Origin: a virus
Reading direction: 5' to 3' (one strand)
Virus record (IMG/VR): IMGVR_UViG_3300031111_000040
Location: 1 to 20,711 of that record
Length of the DNA stretch: 20,711 nucleotides
This document shows positions 5,971 to 11,588 of the stretch, piece by piece. The number at the start of each line of letters is the position of its first letter. Within the stretch, counting starts at the first letter, position 1. The notes below the pieces were generated by a model, which was not told the origin of the DNA, did no database searches, and worked only from the letters and a program-made list of their open reading frames with translations. The position numbers and the translations under genes are program-made.

Positions 5971-6091
5971 AGGCTTTACAAGGAAGAATACCGAAACTGA
6001 CCTCCGTAAACCCTTCCAATTAGAGTACGATGTTGACGGTGAAACTTATTCCGGCGGCACCATCGATGTGTGCTACCTCAAAAAAATATAA
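5933..6091 (+). CDS. 52-aa protein ending at attC1
   Basis: ATG at 5933 after AAGGAGA (spacing about 7). Basic N-terminus, then a short beta-rich domain (FQLEYDVDGETYSGGTIDVCYL). The TAA stop (6089-6091) lies inside the R'' box of attC1, the arrangement expected for the last gene of an integron cassette. Codons are more AT-rich than in the upstream genes. Function unknown; the left boundary of its cassette is not clear. Confidence 0.55.
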   Translation: MSKKLRELTLMDKGFTRKNTETDLRKPFQLEYDVDGETYSGGTIDVCYLKKI

Positions 6092-6153
6092 CAAATCGTT
6101 AGAGCTAACCCCGTGCAAACAGCCGCACGGGGTAGCTCAACTCCACGTTGGCT
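6086..6153 (+). other. attC1 recombination site
   Basis: R'' ATATAAC (6086-6092), spacer AAATC, L'' 6098-6116, loop AAACAGCC (6117-6124), L' 6125-6141, spacer TCCAC, R' GTTGGCT (6147-6153). The L arms pair over 17 bp, with A6101 and A6108 left unpaired on the 5' arm, a textbook attC pattern. Confidence 0.92.
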
Positions 6154-6168
6154 TTTAAGGGAGAAAAT

Positions 6169-6345
6169 ATGGATACAGAAAGTTTAATTAGAGACGCTAC
6201 GCCTGAAGCACTTATTCGTATATTAAATGGCATCCCCTTCAATCACAAGCTGTCCGCACTTGAAGAATTTGGGATCAGAGTTACGGTTAAAAAATTAAAG
6301 GAACTCGCCAACAGGAAAATTCACCCGACTGAAAAGCTCGGGTGA
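6169..6345 (+). CDS. Cassette A protein (58 aa), unknown
   Basis: ATG at 6169 after AGGGAG (6158-6163). Acidic-to-neutral helical protein: LIRDATPEALIRILNGIPF, then EEFGIRVTVKKLKELANRK. The stop lies inside attC2, with the last residues encoded by the attC stem. AT-rich codons differ from the phage genes around the array. No family recognised; a cassette-borne accessory function such as toxin-antitoxin or anti-defence is conceivable but unsupported. Confidence 0.65.
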   Translation: MDTESLIRDATPEALIRILNGIPFNHKLSALEEFGIRVTVKKLKELANRKIHPTEKLG

Positions 6346-6359
6346 TCTTCATGTTATCT
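6306..6359 (+). other. attC2 recombination site
   Basis: R'' CGCCAAC (6306-6312), spacer AGGAA, L'' AATTCACCCGA with T6321 extrahelical, loop 6329-6337, L' TCGGGTGATC, spacer TTCAT, R' GTTATCT (6353-6359). R'' pairs in 6 of 7 positions with the R' at the start of the same cassette (GTTGGCT, 6147-6153). Confidence 0.88.
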
Positions 6360-6370
6360 ATGGAGGAAAT

Positions 6371-6571
6371 ATGTCAAGCGTTGGAACCGAGATAGTAAAA
6401 GAACAGGCAAGGGCAAGAGAGTTAAAATCGATGTATGAGTCCATTGGTCCCGCTGGAAACTTCGGGAAGTTGATGATCGAACAGGCTTTACGTCGAGCAG
6501 ACGAAGCACTTTCAAGCGGGGATGCGATTAAAATTTTGCAGAGTTACGAGGAACTTAAAAATCTGGAATAG
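6371..6571 (+). CDS. Cassette B protein (66 aa), helical, unknown
   Basis: ATG 6371 after TGGAGG. The chain is almost all helix (IVKEQARARELKSMYESIGPAGNFGKLMIEQALRRADEAL, then IKILQSYEELKNLE). The TAG stop overlaps the R'' box of attC3. The ordered heptad-like pattern suggests a small folded helical bundle rather than chance coding. Not recognised as a resistance gene; function unknown. Confidence 0.7.
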   Translation: MSSVGTEIVKEQARARELKSMYESIGPAGNFGKLMIEQALRRADEALSSGDAIKILQSYEELKNLE

Positions 6572-6623
6572 ATAACCTGTCAGTTCAGTTGACAGCAAGC
6601 TGCAACTGACTTCATCGTTAAAG
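6570..6623 (+). other. attC3 recombination site
   Basis: R'' AGATAAC (6570-6576), spacer CTGTC, L'' AGTTCAGTTG with one extrahelical T, loop 6592-6602, L' CAACTGACT, spacer TCATC, R' GTTAAAG (6617-6623). R'' is the perfect complement (7/7) of R' at the cassette start (GTTATCT, 6353-6359). Confidence 0.92.
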
Positions 6624-6630
6624 GTTTAGT

Positions 6631-6882
6631 ATGAAAATACCAAGATGGTATCATCGACAAGAAATTAAAGAATGGTTTCAACGGAGAGGAATAAAACATT
6701 CACCACAAGAAATCTTGATGTTTACTGAGGGGCTTCAAAAGGCATTTGAAAAAGGTTGGCAGAAAGGGCAACAGAATCTCCAACCAAAAGATTCAGCGGG
6801 TATTTGCACCTGTAAAAACATTGAGCATGTCCAGGGGTGTAAGTATTGGGGACTGCCTAATAACTGTTATTATAACCGCTGA
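6631..6882 (+). CDS. Cassette C protein (83 aa), Cys-rich C-terminus
   Basis: The ATG is 7 nt after the attC3 R' box; the local AAAGG (6620-6624) of the core site can act as ribosome site. The N-terminal part is basic and helical (YHRQEIKEWFQRRGIKHSPQEILMFTEGLQKAFEKGWQKGQQ); the C-terminal third has C-T-C-K, C-K-Y-W and a final NNCYYNR. That third is encoded inside the unusually long attC4, so part of the protein is made from recombination-site DNA. Function unknown. Confidence 0.65.
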   Translation: MKIPRWYHRQEIKEWFQRRGIKHSPQEILMFTEGLQKAFEKGWQKGQQNLQPKDSAGICTCKNIEHVQGCKYWGLPNNCYYNR

Positions 6883-6896
6883 TCTTCACGTTGTGC
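6778..6896 (+). other. attC4 recombination site (long, contains the gene's 3' end)
   Basis: R'' CTCCAAC (6778-6784), spacer CAAAA, L'' GATTCAGCGG (6790-6799, one T extrahelical), L' CCGCTGATC (6876-6884), spacer TTCAC, R' GTTGTGC (6890-6896). The 9-bp L stem is perfect; the apical part is 76 nt and holds the end of the cassette C gene. R'' matches the cassette's R' (GTTAAAG) in 5 of 7 positions. Confidence 0.82.
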
Positions 6897-7033
6897 GCCC
6901 TGGCATGTCATGTTAGCGGCACATGGAAACCCGTTAGGGCCGATGCTTAGATGTCGATACGGTATCAGGGCGCACAACAAATCATTTGAGTTGGATGGCC
7001 GGGAAAAGCCTCCGGCTACCACTCAATTCAACA
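6891..7033 (+). other. Cassette D: short cassette without a clear gene
   Basis: Only about 80 nt lie between R'4 and attC5. No ORF of convincing quality is present; a 32-codon frame from 6943 runs through attC5 and is probably by-product. The ends form a 13-bp perfect inverted repeat (6890-6902 with 6966-6978), extending the R'/R'' complementarity. The middle contains GTTAGCG and GTTAGGG, which resemble core sites. It could encode a small RNA, a promoter, or be a remnant; I see no clear promoter. Confidence 0.65.
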
Positions 7034-7039
7034 TTATCT
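6972..7039 (+). other. attC5 recombination site with altered crossover triplet
   Basis: R'' GCACAAC (6972-6978), spacer AAATC, L'' starting ATTTGAG (one T extrahelical), inner stem CCGG/CCGG with loop GAAAAGCCT, L' ending CTCAAT, spacer TCAAC, R' ATTATCT (7033-7039). The expected GTT of R' is ATT here. R'' is the perfect 7/7 complement of this cassette's start (GTTGTGC). Confidence 0.87.
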
Positions 7040-7051
7040 AAAGGAGAATTA

Positions 7052-7234
7052 ATGGAACAGTTGACACTTTTTGATTTGTCGCAATACAGAGAAAAATGGA
7101 GTCCATTATTTGAGCCTGGGGTAATGGATAAATTGGCAGATATTACTGCTTTAAATTGGAGAAATGAACTAAAACGTAGAAACAGTTTAGATAACCAGAC
7201 ACTTAACAACGACACGCCTTCGGTGGCGTGTTAG
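7052..7234 (+). CDS. Cassette E protein (60 aa), unknown
   Basis: ATG at 7052 preceded by AAGGAG (7041-7046). It reads MEQLTLFDLSQYREKWSPLF then EPGVMDKLADITALNWRNELKRR, helical and AT-rich in codon use. The stop TAG lies inside attC6. An in-frame start further up (6986) would run through attC5 and has no ribosome site. No family recognised. Confidence 0.65.
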   Translation: MEQLTLFDLSQYREKWSPLFEPGVMDKLADITALNWRNELKRRNSLDNQTLNNDTPSVAC

Positions 7235-7247
7235 TTCAGCGTTATCG
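7189..7247 (+). other. attC6 recombination site, right end of array
   Basis: R'' AGATAAC (7189-7195), spacer CAGAC, L'' 7201-7218, loop TTCG region, L' ending TTAGT, spacer TCAGC, R' GTTATCG (7241-7247). ACACGCC pairs with GGCGTGT; AC(T)TA pairs with TAGT across a small internal bulge. R'' is a 7/7 complement of the TTATCT at the cassette start. R' runs straight into phage-like coding sequence. Confidence 0.9.
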
Positions 7248-7273
7248 AGACGGACGAACTCATCCCCGAGTCG

Positions 7274-7528
7274 ATGTCGCAGATGATTCAAGCCCGAAAA
7301 GCGATCGAGCTTTACCAGGAGACTAAAGCAATGGAGAACTACGATCAATGGAAAACGGCGTCACCGTTCGATGACGATCCGGACTTCGCCGACCTGGCCA
7401 TAAAGATGGCCGAGGCCATCGAGAAGAAACGAACGCGGCAGGATCAGGCCGTGTGGTTTGCCCATCATAAGGATGATATTTCGCAGTTGTTGAGGCACCT
7501 CGCGGACCATATCATCGAAAACACATAA
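7274..7528 (+). CDS. Helical phage protein, probably 5'-truncated by the cassette array
   Basis: 84 aa from the ATG at 7274, but no ribosome site precedes it. The frame stays open upstream to the attC6 crossover (GTT ATC GAG ACG GAC GAA CTC..., 7241 on), reading VIETDELIPES before the first Met, in phage-like GC-rich codons. Residues such as QARKAIELYQETKAMENYDQ and DDDPDFADLAIKMAEAIEKKR are helical and acidic. The simplest reading is that integration at G/TT separated this part from its start. It may still be made from an internal start. Function unknown. Confidence 0.55.
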   Translation: MSQMIQARKAIELYQETKAMENYDQWKTASPFDDDPDFADLAIKMAEAIEKKRTRQDQAVWFAHHKDDISQLLRHLADHIIENT

Positions 7529-7675
7529 CCCTATATATTGTGGTCACCGAACGGCCGAAGAGCTCATGCCCATGGCCTCGATCGAGGCCTCGGTGACGGT
7601 ATAATAAACTGAACTCAACTTAGTTTAACAAGGTCTGTCGATAAAACGAATTTGAATCGACAGACCACAATATAT
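7529..7675. repeat. Intergenic block of nested inverted repeats upstream of the replication genes
   Basis: No gene is seen here. ATATATTGTGGTC (7533-7545) is repeated inverted at 7663-7675; GTCACCGA (7543-7550) pairs with TCGGTGAC (7590-7597) around the 16-bp palindrome GGCCTCGATCGAGGCC (7574-7589); GGTCTGTCGAT (7632-7642) pairs with ATCGACAGACC (7656-7666). The GACC at 7663-7666 belongs to two of these dyads, so the folds exclude each other. A TATAAT occurs at 7600-7605 without a good -35. A replication origin, operator cluster or mobile-element scar is possible. Confidence 0.6.
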
Positions 7676-7688
7676 GGGGGTATGTGCA

Positions 7689-7880
7689 ATGTCCGGCAAG
7701 AAACTAGACCCTCCGATCATACCCAAAAAATACGGTGAGATCCCACTGTGCAAAAAGCATCAATGGGTAAAAGTGCCGGTTGAATTCCCCGTGCAAATCT
7801 CTCCAGGCGGGATGAATTTATACATCGGCGTCGATCATGTTCGTGTCTGTACGAGATGCTATCGGGTTACTAATGCGTAG
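7689..7880 (+). CDS. Small Cys/His protein upstream of primase
   Basis: 63 aa from the ATG at 7689, about 8 nt after GGGGG; the in-frame ATG at 7674 lies in the inverted repeat with no ribosome site. Cys/His pairs CKKH (near residue 21) and CTRC (near residue 54) could bind one zinc. It is the first gene after the structured region and lies 21 nt before the primase-helicase start, so it is probably co-expressed with it. No family recognised. Confidence 0.55.
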   Translation: MSGKKLDPPIIPKKYGEIPLCKKHQWVKVPVEFPVQISPGGMNLYIGVDHVRVCTRCYRVTNA

Positions 7881-7901
7881 TTAATGCGGTGGAGGTGGAG
7901 G

Positions 7902-10511
7902 ATGAAATTCCAGGAGGTCTACAACCTCTTTTTCACGCCCGGGGAAGTAGTCGAAATCCGGGCCTACGGACTCTCGAAGACCAACAAGGCATGGGAAGGA
8001 TGGGCCGGCGGGACCGGGATCGTATATGGATACTTTGACAACCCGGAATCATTCGCAGAGGCCGCCACGGCCCTGGAGAAGGCAAAGGCCCCGGGCATCT
8101 ACTTCACTTTAAACCCGTGCCTCCCCGATCTCCTGGCCCGGGCGGCGAATCGTCTCAAGGCCGCCGGCGCAAAGACCGTCACCACTTCAGACAAGGAAAT
8201 CGCGTTTATTCGATGGTTACCCATCGATCTGGATCCAAAACGGCCGTCCGGGATATCGTCCACCGACGATGAACTCAAGAAAGCAATCACACTCCGGAAT
8301 AAAATCTATAAATACCTCGTGAACGAACTGAAGTGGCCGCCCGGGATCCCCGCGGTGTCCGGGAACGGTGCTCACTTGGTTTTCAAGCTTGACCCGGCTA
8401 TAGAAATAAAGAACCGCGACAATGTCAGTGACGACCCGGGACCGCAGGAAATTAAGCAATGTCTCCTCGCCCTGGCCCATAAGTTCGGGAGCAAGGAAGT
8501 AGACGTCGATATATCCGTCTTCAACCCCGCCCGGATCTGGAAACTGTATGGAACATCGGCCCGGAAGGGTGATCACACGGATCTGCGGCCGCACCGGAAG
8601 AGTTACATCGAAAGGAAATTTCTGAAGACCACACCGGATCATAGTCAGGTGATCGGTGCCGATGAAAAATTGAGAAAAGCACTGGCCGTCATGGCACCGA
8701 AAGATGCCGAGACAGAAGACGAATACCAAAGGTCAGACAAGAGCCAAAAGTCGCAACCTCGTGCGTCTCAGGAGACCGATCTGGGCGAATTTGACGTAGA
8801 GAAGTATTTAACGGCCCATGGGATCACTTTTAACGTAAAACACCGCGGCGATCGAACCCTTTACCGGCTCGATCATTGCTTGTTTGATCCTTCTCACGGC
8901 AAAAATGACGCATATATTCAGCGGACTCCAGGGAGTCCCTTGATCTATCACTGCTCTCACCAATCATGCAACCACACATGGAAAGAGGCCCGGTACTGGA
9001 TCTCTAAGGACCAAAGCCTGGCCCCGTACATGAGCGGATATGATCCTCATTTTAAGAAAGCAAAGTCAGAGAAACGATCGGAGTCGATAACCACCCAGGA
9101 GATGGGATCCGGGATTCTGGATAAGATAATCATCGATTACGAACCGCCGGCCGGCGTGCTCGATTCCCCGGCCGTTCCCCCTCCGAATAAAATTGACCCG
9201 CGCGAATTCTTTCGGAAAAACATGCAGGGCAAAGTGGCCTTTATCCCCCGCCGCATGGCCTTCTATTATGCGGCCTATCTCCAGAATATCATCCACACGA
9301 GTGATGTCTTTTGGCATTACAGTGGAGGCGTCTGGAAACGATTCAGCCACTTCAATCTAATGAAGATCGCGGTCAATGCCCTGGACGATGCGATCCAACC
9401 CACCTACCTCCGCGGCACCATCGATCTCCTCCGAGGCCTGGTCAATAAAGAGCACGAGGAATGGCCGGCCTGGAACAACCAGATCAATTGCCTTAACGGC
9501 ATGGTAGACATCGAGACGGGGAAACTGAAGCCGCATGATCCCAAGTATCTGTCGGTGTCGCAATTGCCATGTAAATACGGATGGGAACATTATGAGGAAG
9601 AGGTGACGCCCTGGTTGGACTTCCTCGAGGCGATATGTCCGGGAGAGGAAGATAAGAAATCCATCATTCAGCAATTCTTTGGCTATTGCCTACTGCAGGA
9701 CTGCCGATATGAAAAGGCTTTATTCTTAAAGGGTGAAGGCGGCAACGGCAAAGGAACTTTGGTCCATATGCTCCGGGAAATGCTTGGGAATGACAACTGT
9801 TCAAGCCTGACCATGGAGCACATCGCGGATCCCAGGTTTAGCCTGTATTTCCTGCAGGGCAAACTATTGAATGAGATCACCGAGCTTAGTCACCGGAAAG
9901 GGATCGAGACGGAACTCTTTAAGAAGATAGTCTCCGGAGAAAAACTCACTGTGGAACGTAAATACGGCGACAAGTACGAATATGAACCCTATGTAAAATT
10001 CGTCATCAGCATGAACAACTTGCCTATTATTCCGGACACCTCTTACGGCTTTAAGCGGCGACTCCTGGTGGTCAACCTAAACCAGAAGTTCGAGCAGGGT
10101 GTCAACGCGGATCCCCTTCTCAAGCGCAAACTTGTCCGGTGTAGGGATGCTGTGTTCATGTGGTCCCTGATGGGCCTGGAAAAGATCATGAGTCAAAATA
10201 AATTCGTCGTCGGGGGTAAAGTCCGAGAAGAGACTGAAGTGTTTTTTGAGGCACTGGATCCGGCCACGGAGTTTTTCCAGGAAACCCTCGAGGCCGTCCC
10301 ACCGGACAGAAAATCCGCCCTCCAGGTCCAGGAAGTGTACGAAAAATATGTTAGATGGTGTAAGAGCGTCGGGCACAACCCTTTGAACCGCCGGAACTTT
10401 AATTCGAGGCTTGAGAGGTATTTCGCGGCCGAAGGCGTTAAGAAGGGACCATTCGGTGATACAAGACGAATACACTGGATTAACCTGGAATACAAACTGG
10501 AGGCAATGTAA
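7902..10511 (+). CDS. Phage replication primase-helicase (AEP-like primase + D5/SF3 helicase)
   Basis: 869 aa from the ATG at 7902, with GGAGG at 7891-7895; an in-frame ATG at 7884 is less likely. Residues about 1-250 look like an archaeo-eukaryotic-type primase: acidic DLDP (about 109-112), a SGNGAH segment (about 153-158), and VDISVFNPARIWKLYGT (about 201-217). A possible zinc site follows (C near 326, HCSHQSC near 350). Residues about 440-740 are a D5-type superfamily 3 helicase: Walker A GEGGNGKGT (about 611-619), Walker B LLNEITEL (about 655-662), motif C KFVISMNN (about 699-706), and KRRLLVV as arginine-finger region. A winged-helix-like C-terminus ends the protein. Such proteins prime and unwind phage DNA at the origin; the structured regions on either side are origin candidates. 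Confidence 0.9.
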   Translation: MKFQEVYNLFFTPGEVVEIRAYGLSKTNKAWEGWAGGTGIVYGYFDNPESFAEAATALEKAKAPGIYFTLNPCLPDLLARAANRLKAAGAKTVTTSDKEIAFIRWLPIDLDPKRPSGISSTDDELKKAITLRNKIYKYLVNELKWPPGIPAVSGNGAHLVFKLDPAIEIKNRDNVSDDPGPQEIKQCLLALAHKFGSKEVDVDISVFNPARIWKLYGTSARKGDHTDLRPHRKSYIERKFLKTTPDHSQVIGADEKLRKALAVMAPKDAETEDEYQRSDKSQKSQPRASQETDLGEFDVEKYLTAHGITFNVKHRGDRTLYRLDHCLFDPSHGKNDAYIQRTPGSPLIYHCSHQSCNHTWKEARYWISKDQSLAPYMSGYDPHFKKAKSEKRSESITTQEMGSGILDKIIIDYEPPAGVLDSPAVPPPNKIDPREFFRKNMQGKVAFIPRRMAFYYAAYLQNIIHTSDVFWHYSGGVWKRFSHFNLMKIAVNALDDAIQPTYLRGTIDLLRGLVNKEHEEWPAWNNQINCLNGMVDIETGKLKPHDPKYLSVSQLPCKYGWEHYEEEVTPWLDFLEAICPGEEDKKSIIQQFFGYCLLQDCRYEKALFLKGEGGNGKGTLVHMLREMLGNDNCSSLTMEHIADPRFSLYFLQGKLLNEITELSHRKGIETELFKKIVSGEKLTVERKYGDKYEYEPYVKFVISMNNLPIIPDTSYGFKRRLLVVNLNQKFEQGVNADPLLKRKLVRCRDAVFMWSLMGLEKIMSQNKFVVGGKVREETEVFFEALDPATEFFQETLEAVPPDRKSALQVQEVYEKYVRWCKSVGHNPLNRRNFNSRLERYFAAEGVKKGPFGDTRRIHWINLEYKLEAM

Positions 10512-10614
10512 AGAATGACATGGACAATGAAAATGGGGAGAGTTCTGTCGGCCGGCCTCCGCCGCGCCCCTTCCCAGTTTAAATAGATCAGACGCGGAGG
10601 TTTCATAAAGGCCT

Positions 10615-10735
10615 GATTGAAAGACTGAAAGAAAAATTCTTTTCCCTTTTATATATTCTCTACTATTTTTTTTCGGTAAATATAGCATTAGTAAAGATAA
10701 AAAGGGGAAGGGGAATTTGCTTTCAGCTTTCAATC
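10615..10735. repeat. Long imperfect inverted repeat around an AT-rich loop
   Basis: 10615-10631 pairs with 10720-10735 as a 16-bp stem with one bulged A (GATTGAAAG-A-CTGAAAG against CTTTCAGCTTTCAATC). The pairing goes on, less perfectly, through AAATTC/GAATTT and CCCTTTTAT/ATAAAAAGGGG, giving arms of about 40 nt. The top of the loop is very AT-rich. Confidence 0.7.
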
Positions 10736-10776
10736 TTACTATAAAAATCAAACAAAACAGGATGTTAAGATAAAAG

Positions 10777-10831
10777 GATTTTGAAAGAAACCTGGAAGGC
10801 CGGCTAAAAGTTTCTTTCAGAATCGCCGGCC
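10777..10831. repeat. Interleaved hairpins (pseudoknot-like or switching)
   Basis: Arm 1 10777-10791 pairs with 10810-10824 (15 bp with one G-T wobble; core TGAAAGAAAC/GTTTCTTTCA). Its loop holds GGCCGGC (10798-10804), which is perfectly complementary to GCCGGCC (10825-10831) directly after the stem. The two stems interleave; a full pseudoknot looks sterically tight, so they may be alternatives. Confidence 0.7.
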
Positions 10832-10892
10832 GTCCGGGACCTGTGAAAAATCGAGGTCCGCCAGGTTCGGTTGTTTGTTTCGGATTCATTTC

Positions 10893-10920
10893 GGGTGAAG
10901 ATGGGTGAAGACGGGTTAAA
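10893..10920 (+). repeat. Iteron-like tandem repeats (10-nt period)
   Basis: GGGTGAAGA at 10893-10901 and 10903-10911, then GGGTTAAA at 10913-10920, spaced exactly 10 nt, one helical turn. Candidate initiator binding sites. Confidence 0.55.
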
Positions 10921-10932
10921 TCCGGGCACTCG

Positions 10933-10946
10933 CGCGGCCGGCCGCG
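10933..10946. repeat. 14-bp perfect GC palindrome
   Basis: CGCGGCCGGCCGCG at 10933-10946, 12 nt after the iteron-like repeats. Possible protein-binding dyad; the general GGCC richness of this DNA makes chance a fair alternative. Confidence 0.5.
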
Positions 10947-11048
10947 GCCGGGATCCCACTTTGCCGGTCTGCCAGGCCGACCAAAAGAAACAAACTGGTC
11001 TTTGTTTTTTTTTGAAAGGGGAGGCCCGGGAAATAATCGGTGAATGAC

Positions 11049-11288
11049 ATGTTAATTTGTGATTTATCTCGATTATCGGCTGAAATCGACGATTTTCTCG
11101 ATATTCCGGAGTGGCCGGAATGGTTCGATCCGGATTACGGGTATTTTCGGCCGATTACGGTCACTGAGCGGGAATTAGGGGTTTTTGTCCGTGAGACACT
11201 TTTGGGTGATTTTAGGTGCCGATCGCCTCCGGATCCTGCCAGAAATCTCCGGTTTTCAATTATGTCCATCGGAGCAGATGTACGATAA
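11049..11288 (+). CDS. Small acidic protein, uncertain gene
   Basis: 79 aa from ATG 11049, or 82 from GTG 11040; the nearest good ribosome site (AGGGGAGG, 11016-11023) is too far from either. The first 55 residues (DLSRLSAEIDDFLDIPEWPEWFDPDYGYF, then an ITVTERELGVFVRETLL helix) look like a real protein, while the tail is less protein-like. No family recognised. It lies alone between two non-coding stretches. Confidence 0.4.
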   Translation: MLICDLSRLSAEIDDFLDIPEWPEWFDPDYGYFRPITVTERELGVFVRETLLGDFRCRSPPDPARNLRFSIMSIGADVR

Positions 11289-11588
11289 AGACCATTATGT
11301 AAACTAAATGGCGTTTTCCTGGTCCGCGTTTACAGTGATTTCCAGGCGTCTGGCCGGATTAGAAAAAGGATAATCACCCGTCTTTTGCGCGAACCTGGCC
11401 CCGGCCGATGGCCGGCCGGCCGGAAAACCTTTTTTCGGGTTTTTCCTGGGGACCCCCCCCACCCCCCGGAAATTGCGCGGGGGGCCCATGCGATTGTGAG
11501 TGCATCAGCACATGCGTTTAAATTTTTACCTATCCCACCACCCTGGTCGTTTTTGTTTTTCACTGGGGGGCGCGGCGAAAATTTTGGC

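Larger units (their letters stand above)
6086..7247 (+). mobile_element. Integron gene-cassette array (CALIN-like) with six attC sites inside the phage early operon
   Basis: Six attC sites in one orientation (6086-6153, 6306-6359, 6570-6623, 6778-6896, 6972-7039, 7189-7247) separate five cassettes, cut at G/TT: 6148-6353, 6354-6617, 6618-6890, 6891-7033 and 7034-7241. Each attC shows AAC/GTT outer boxes, 5-nt non-pairing central spacers on both arms, and a paired L stem with one or two extra unpaired bases on the 5' arm. Four cassettes carry one short same-strand ORF with its own ribosome site and a stop inside the attC. A sampled block here (6181-6240) is 40% GC against 62% in the primase (8101-8160). 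No integron integrase or attI is present, so movement would need a host integrase in trans. Confidence 0.9.
10512..11039. other. 528-nt non-coding region with long inverted repeats, origin candidate
   Basis: No convincing gene. An AT-rich stretch (about 10620-10790) is flanked by inverted repeats; an interleaved hairpin pair, three 10-nt iteron-like repeats and a 14-bp GC palindrome follow. A weak terminator-like element (AAACAAA, loop CTGGTC, TTTGTTT plus T run) lies at about 10989-11013. Its position after the primase-helicase gene and the mix of AT-rich DNA with repeats are usual for a phage replication origin, but that is inference. Confidence 0.6.

Noticed and set aside
6086-7247. CRISPR array or simple tandem repeats as explanation for the regularly spaced stems
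   Set aside because: The sites differ in sequence and length and share only the attC architecture; spacers carry ORFs with ribosome sites.
6086-7247. Integron integrase (IntI) or attI site next to the array
   Set aside because: No tyrosine-recombinase frame is present on either strand in the window; the left end shows no attI-like sequence that I can support.
10077-10889. 270-codon leftward open frame across the end of the primase-helicase gene and the repeat region
   Set aside because: It overlaps a strongly supported gene and runs through long inverted repeats; the sequence is not protein-like.
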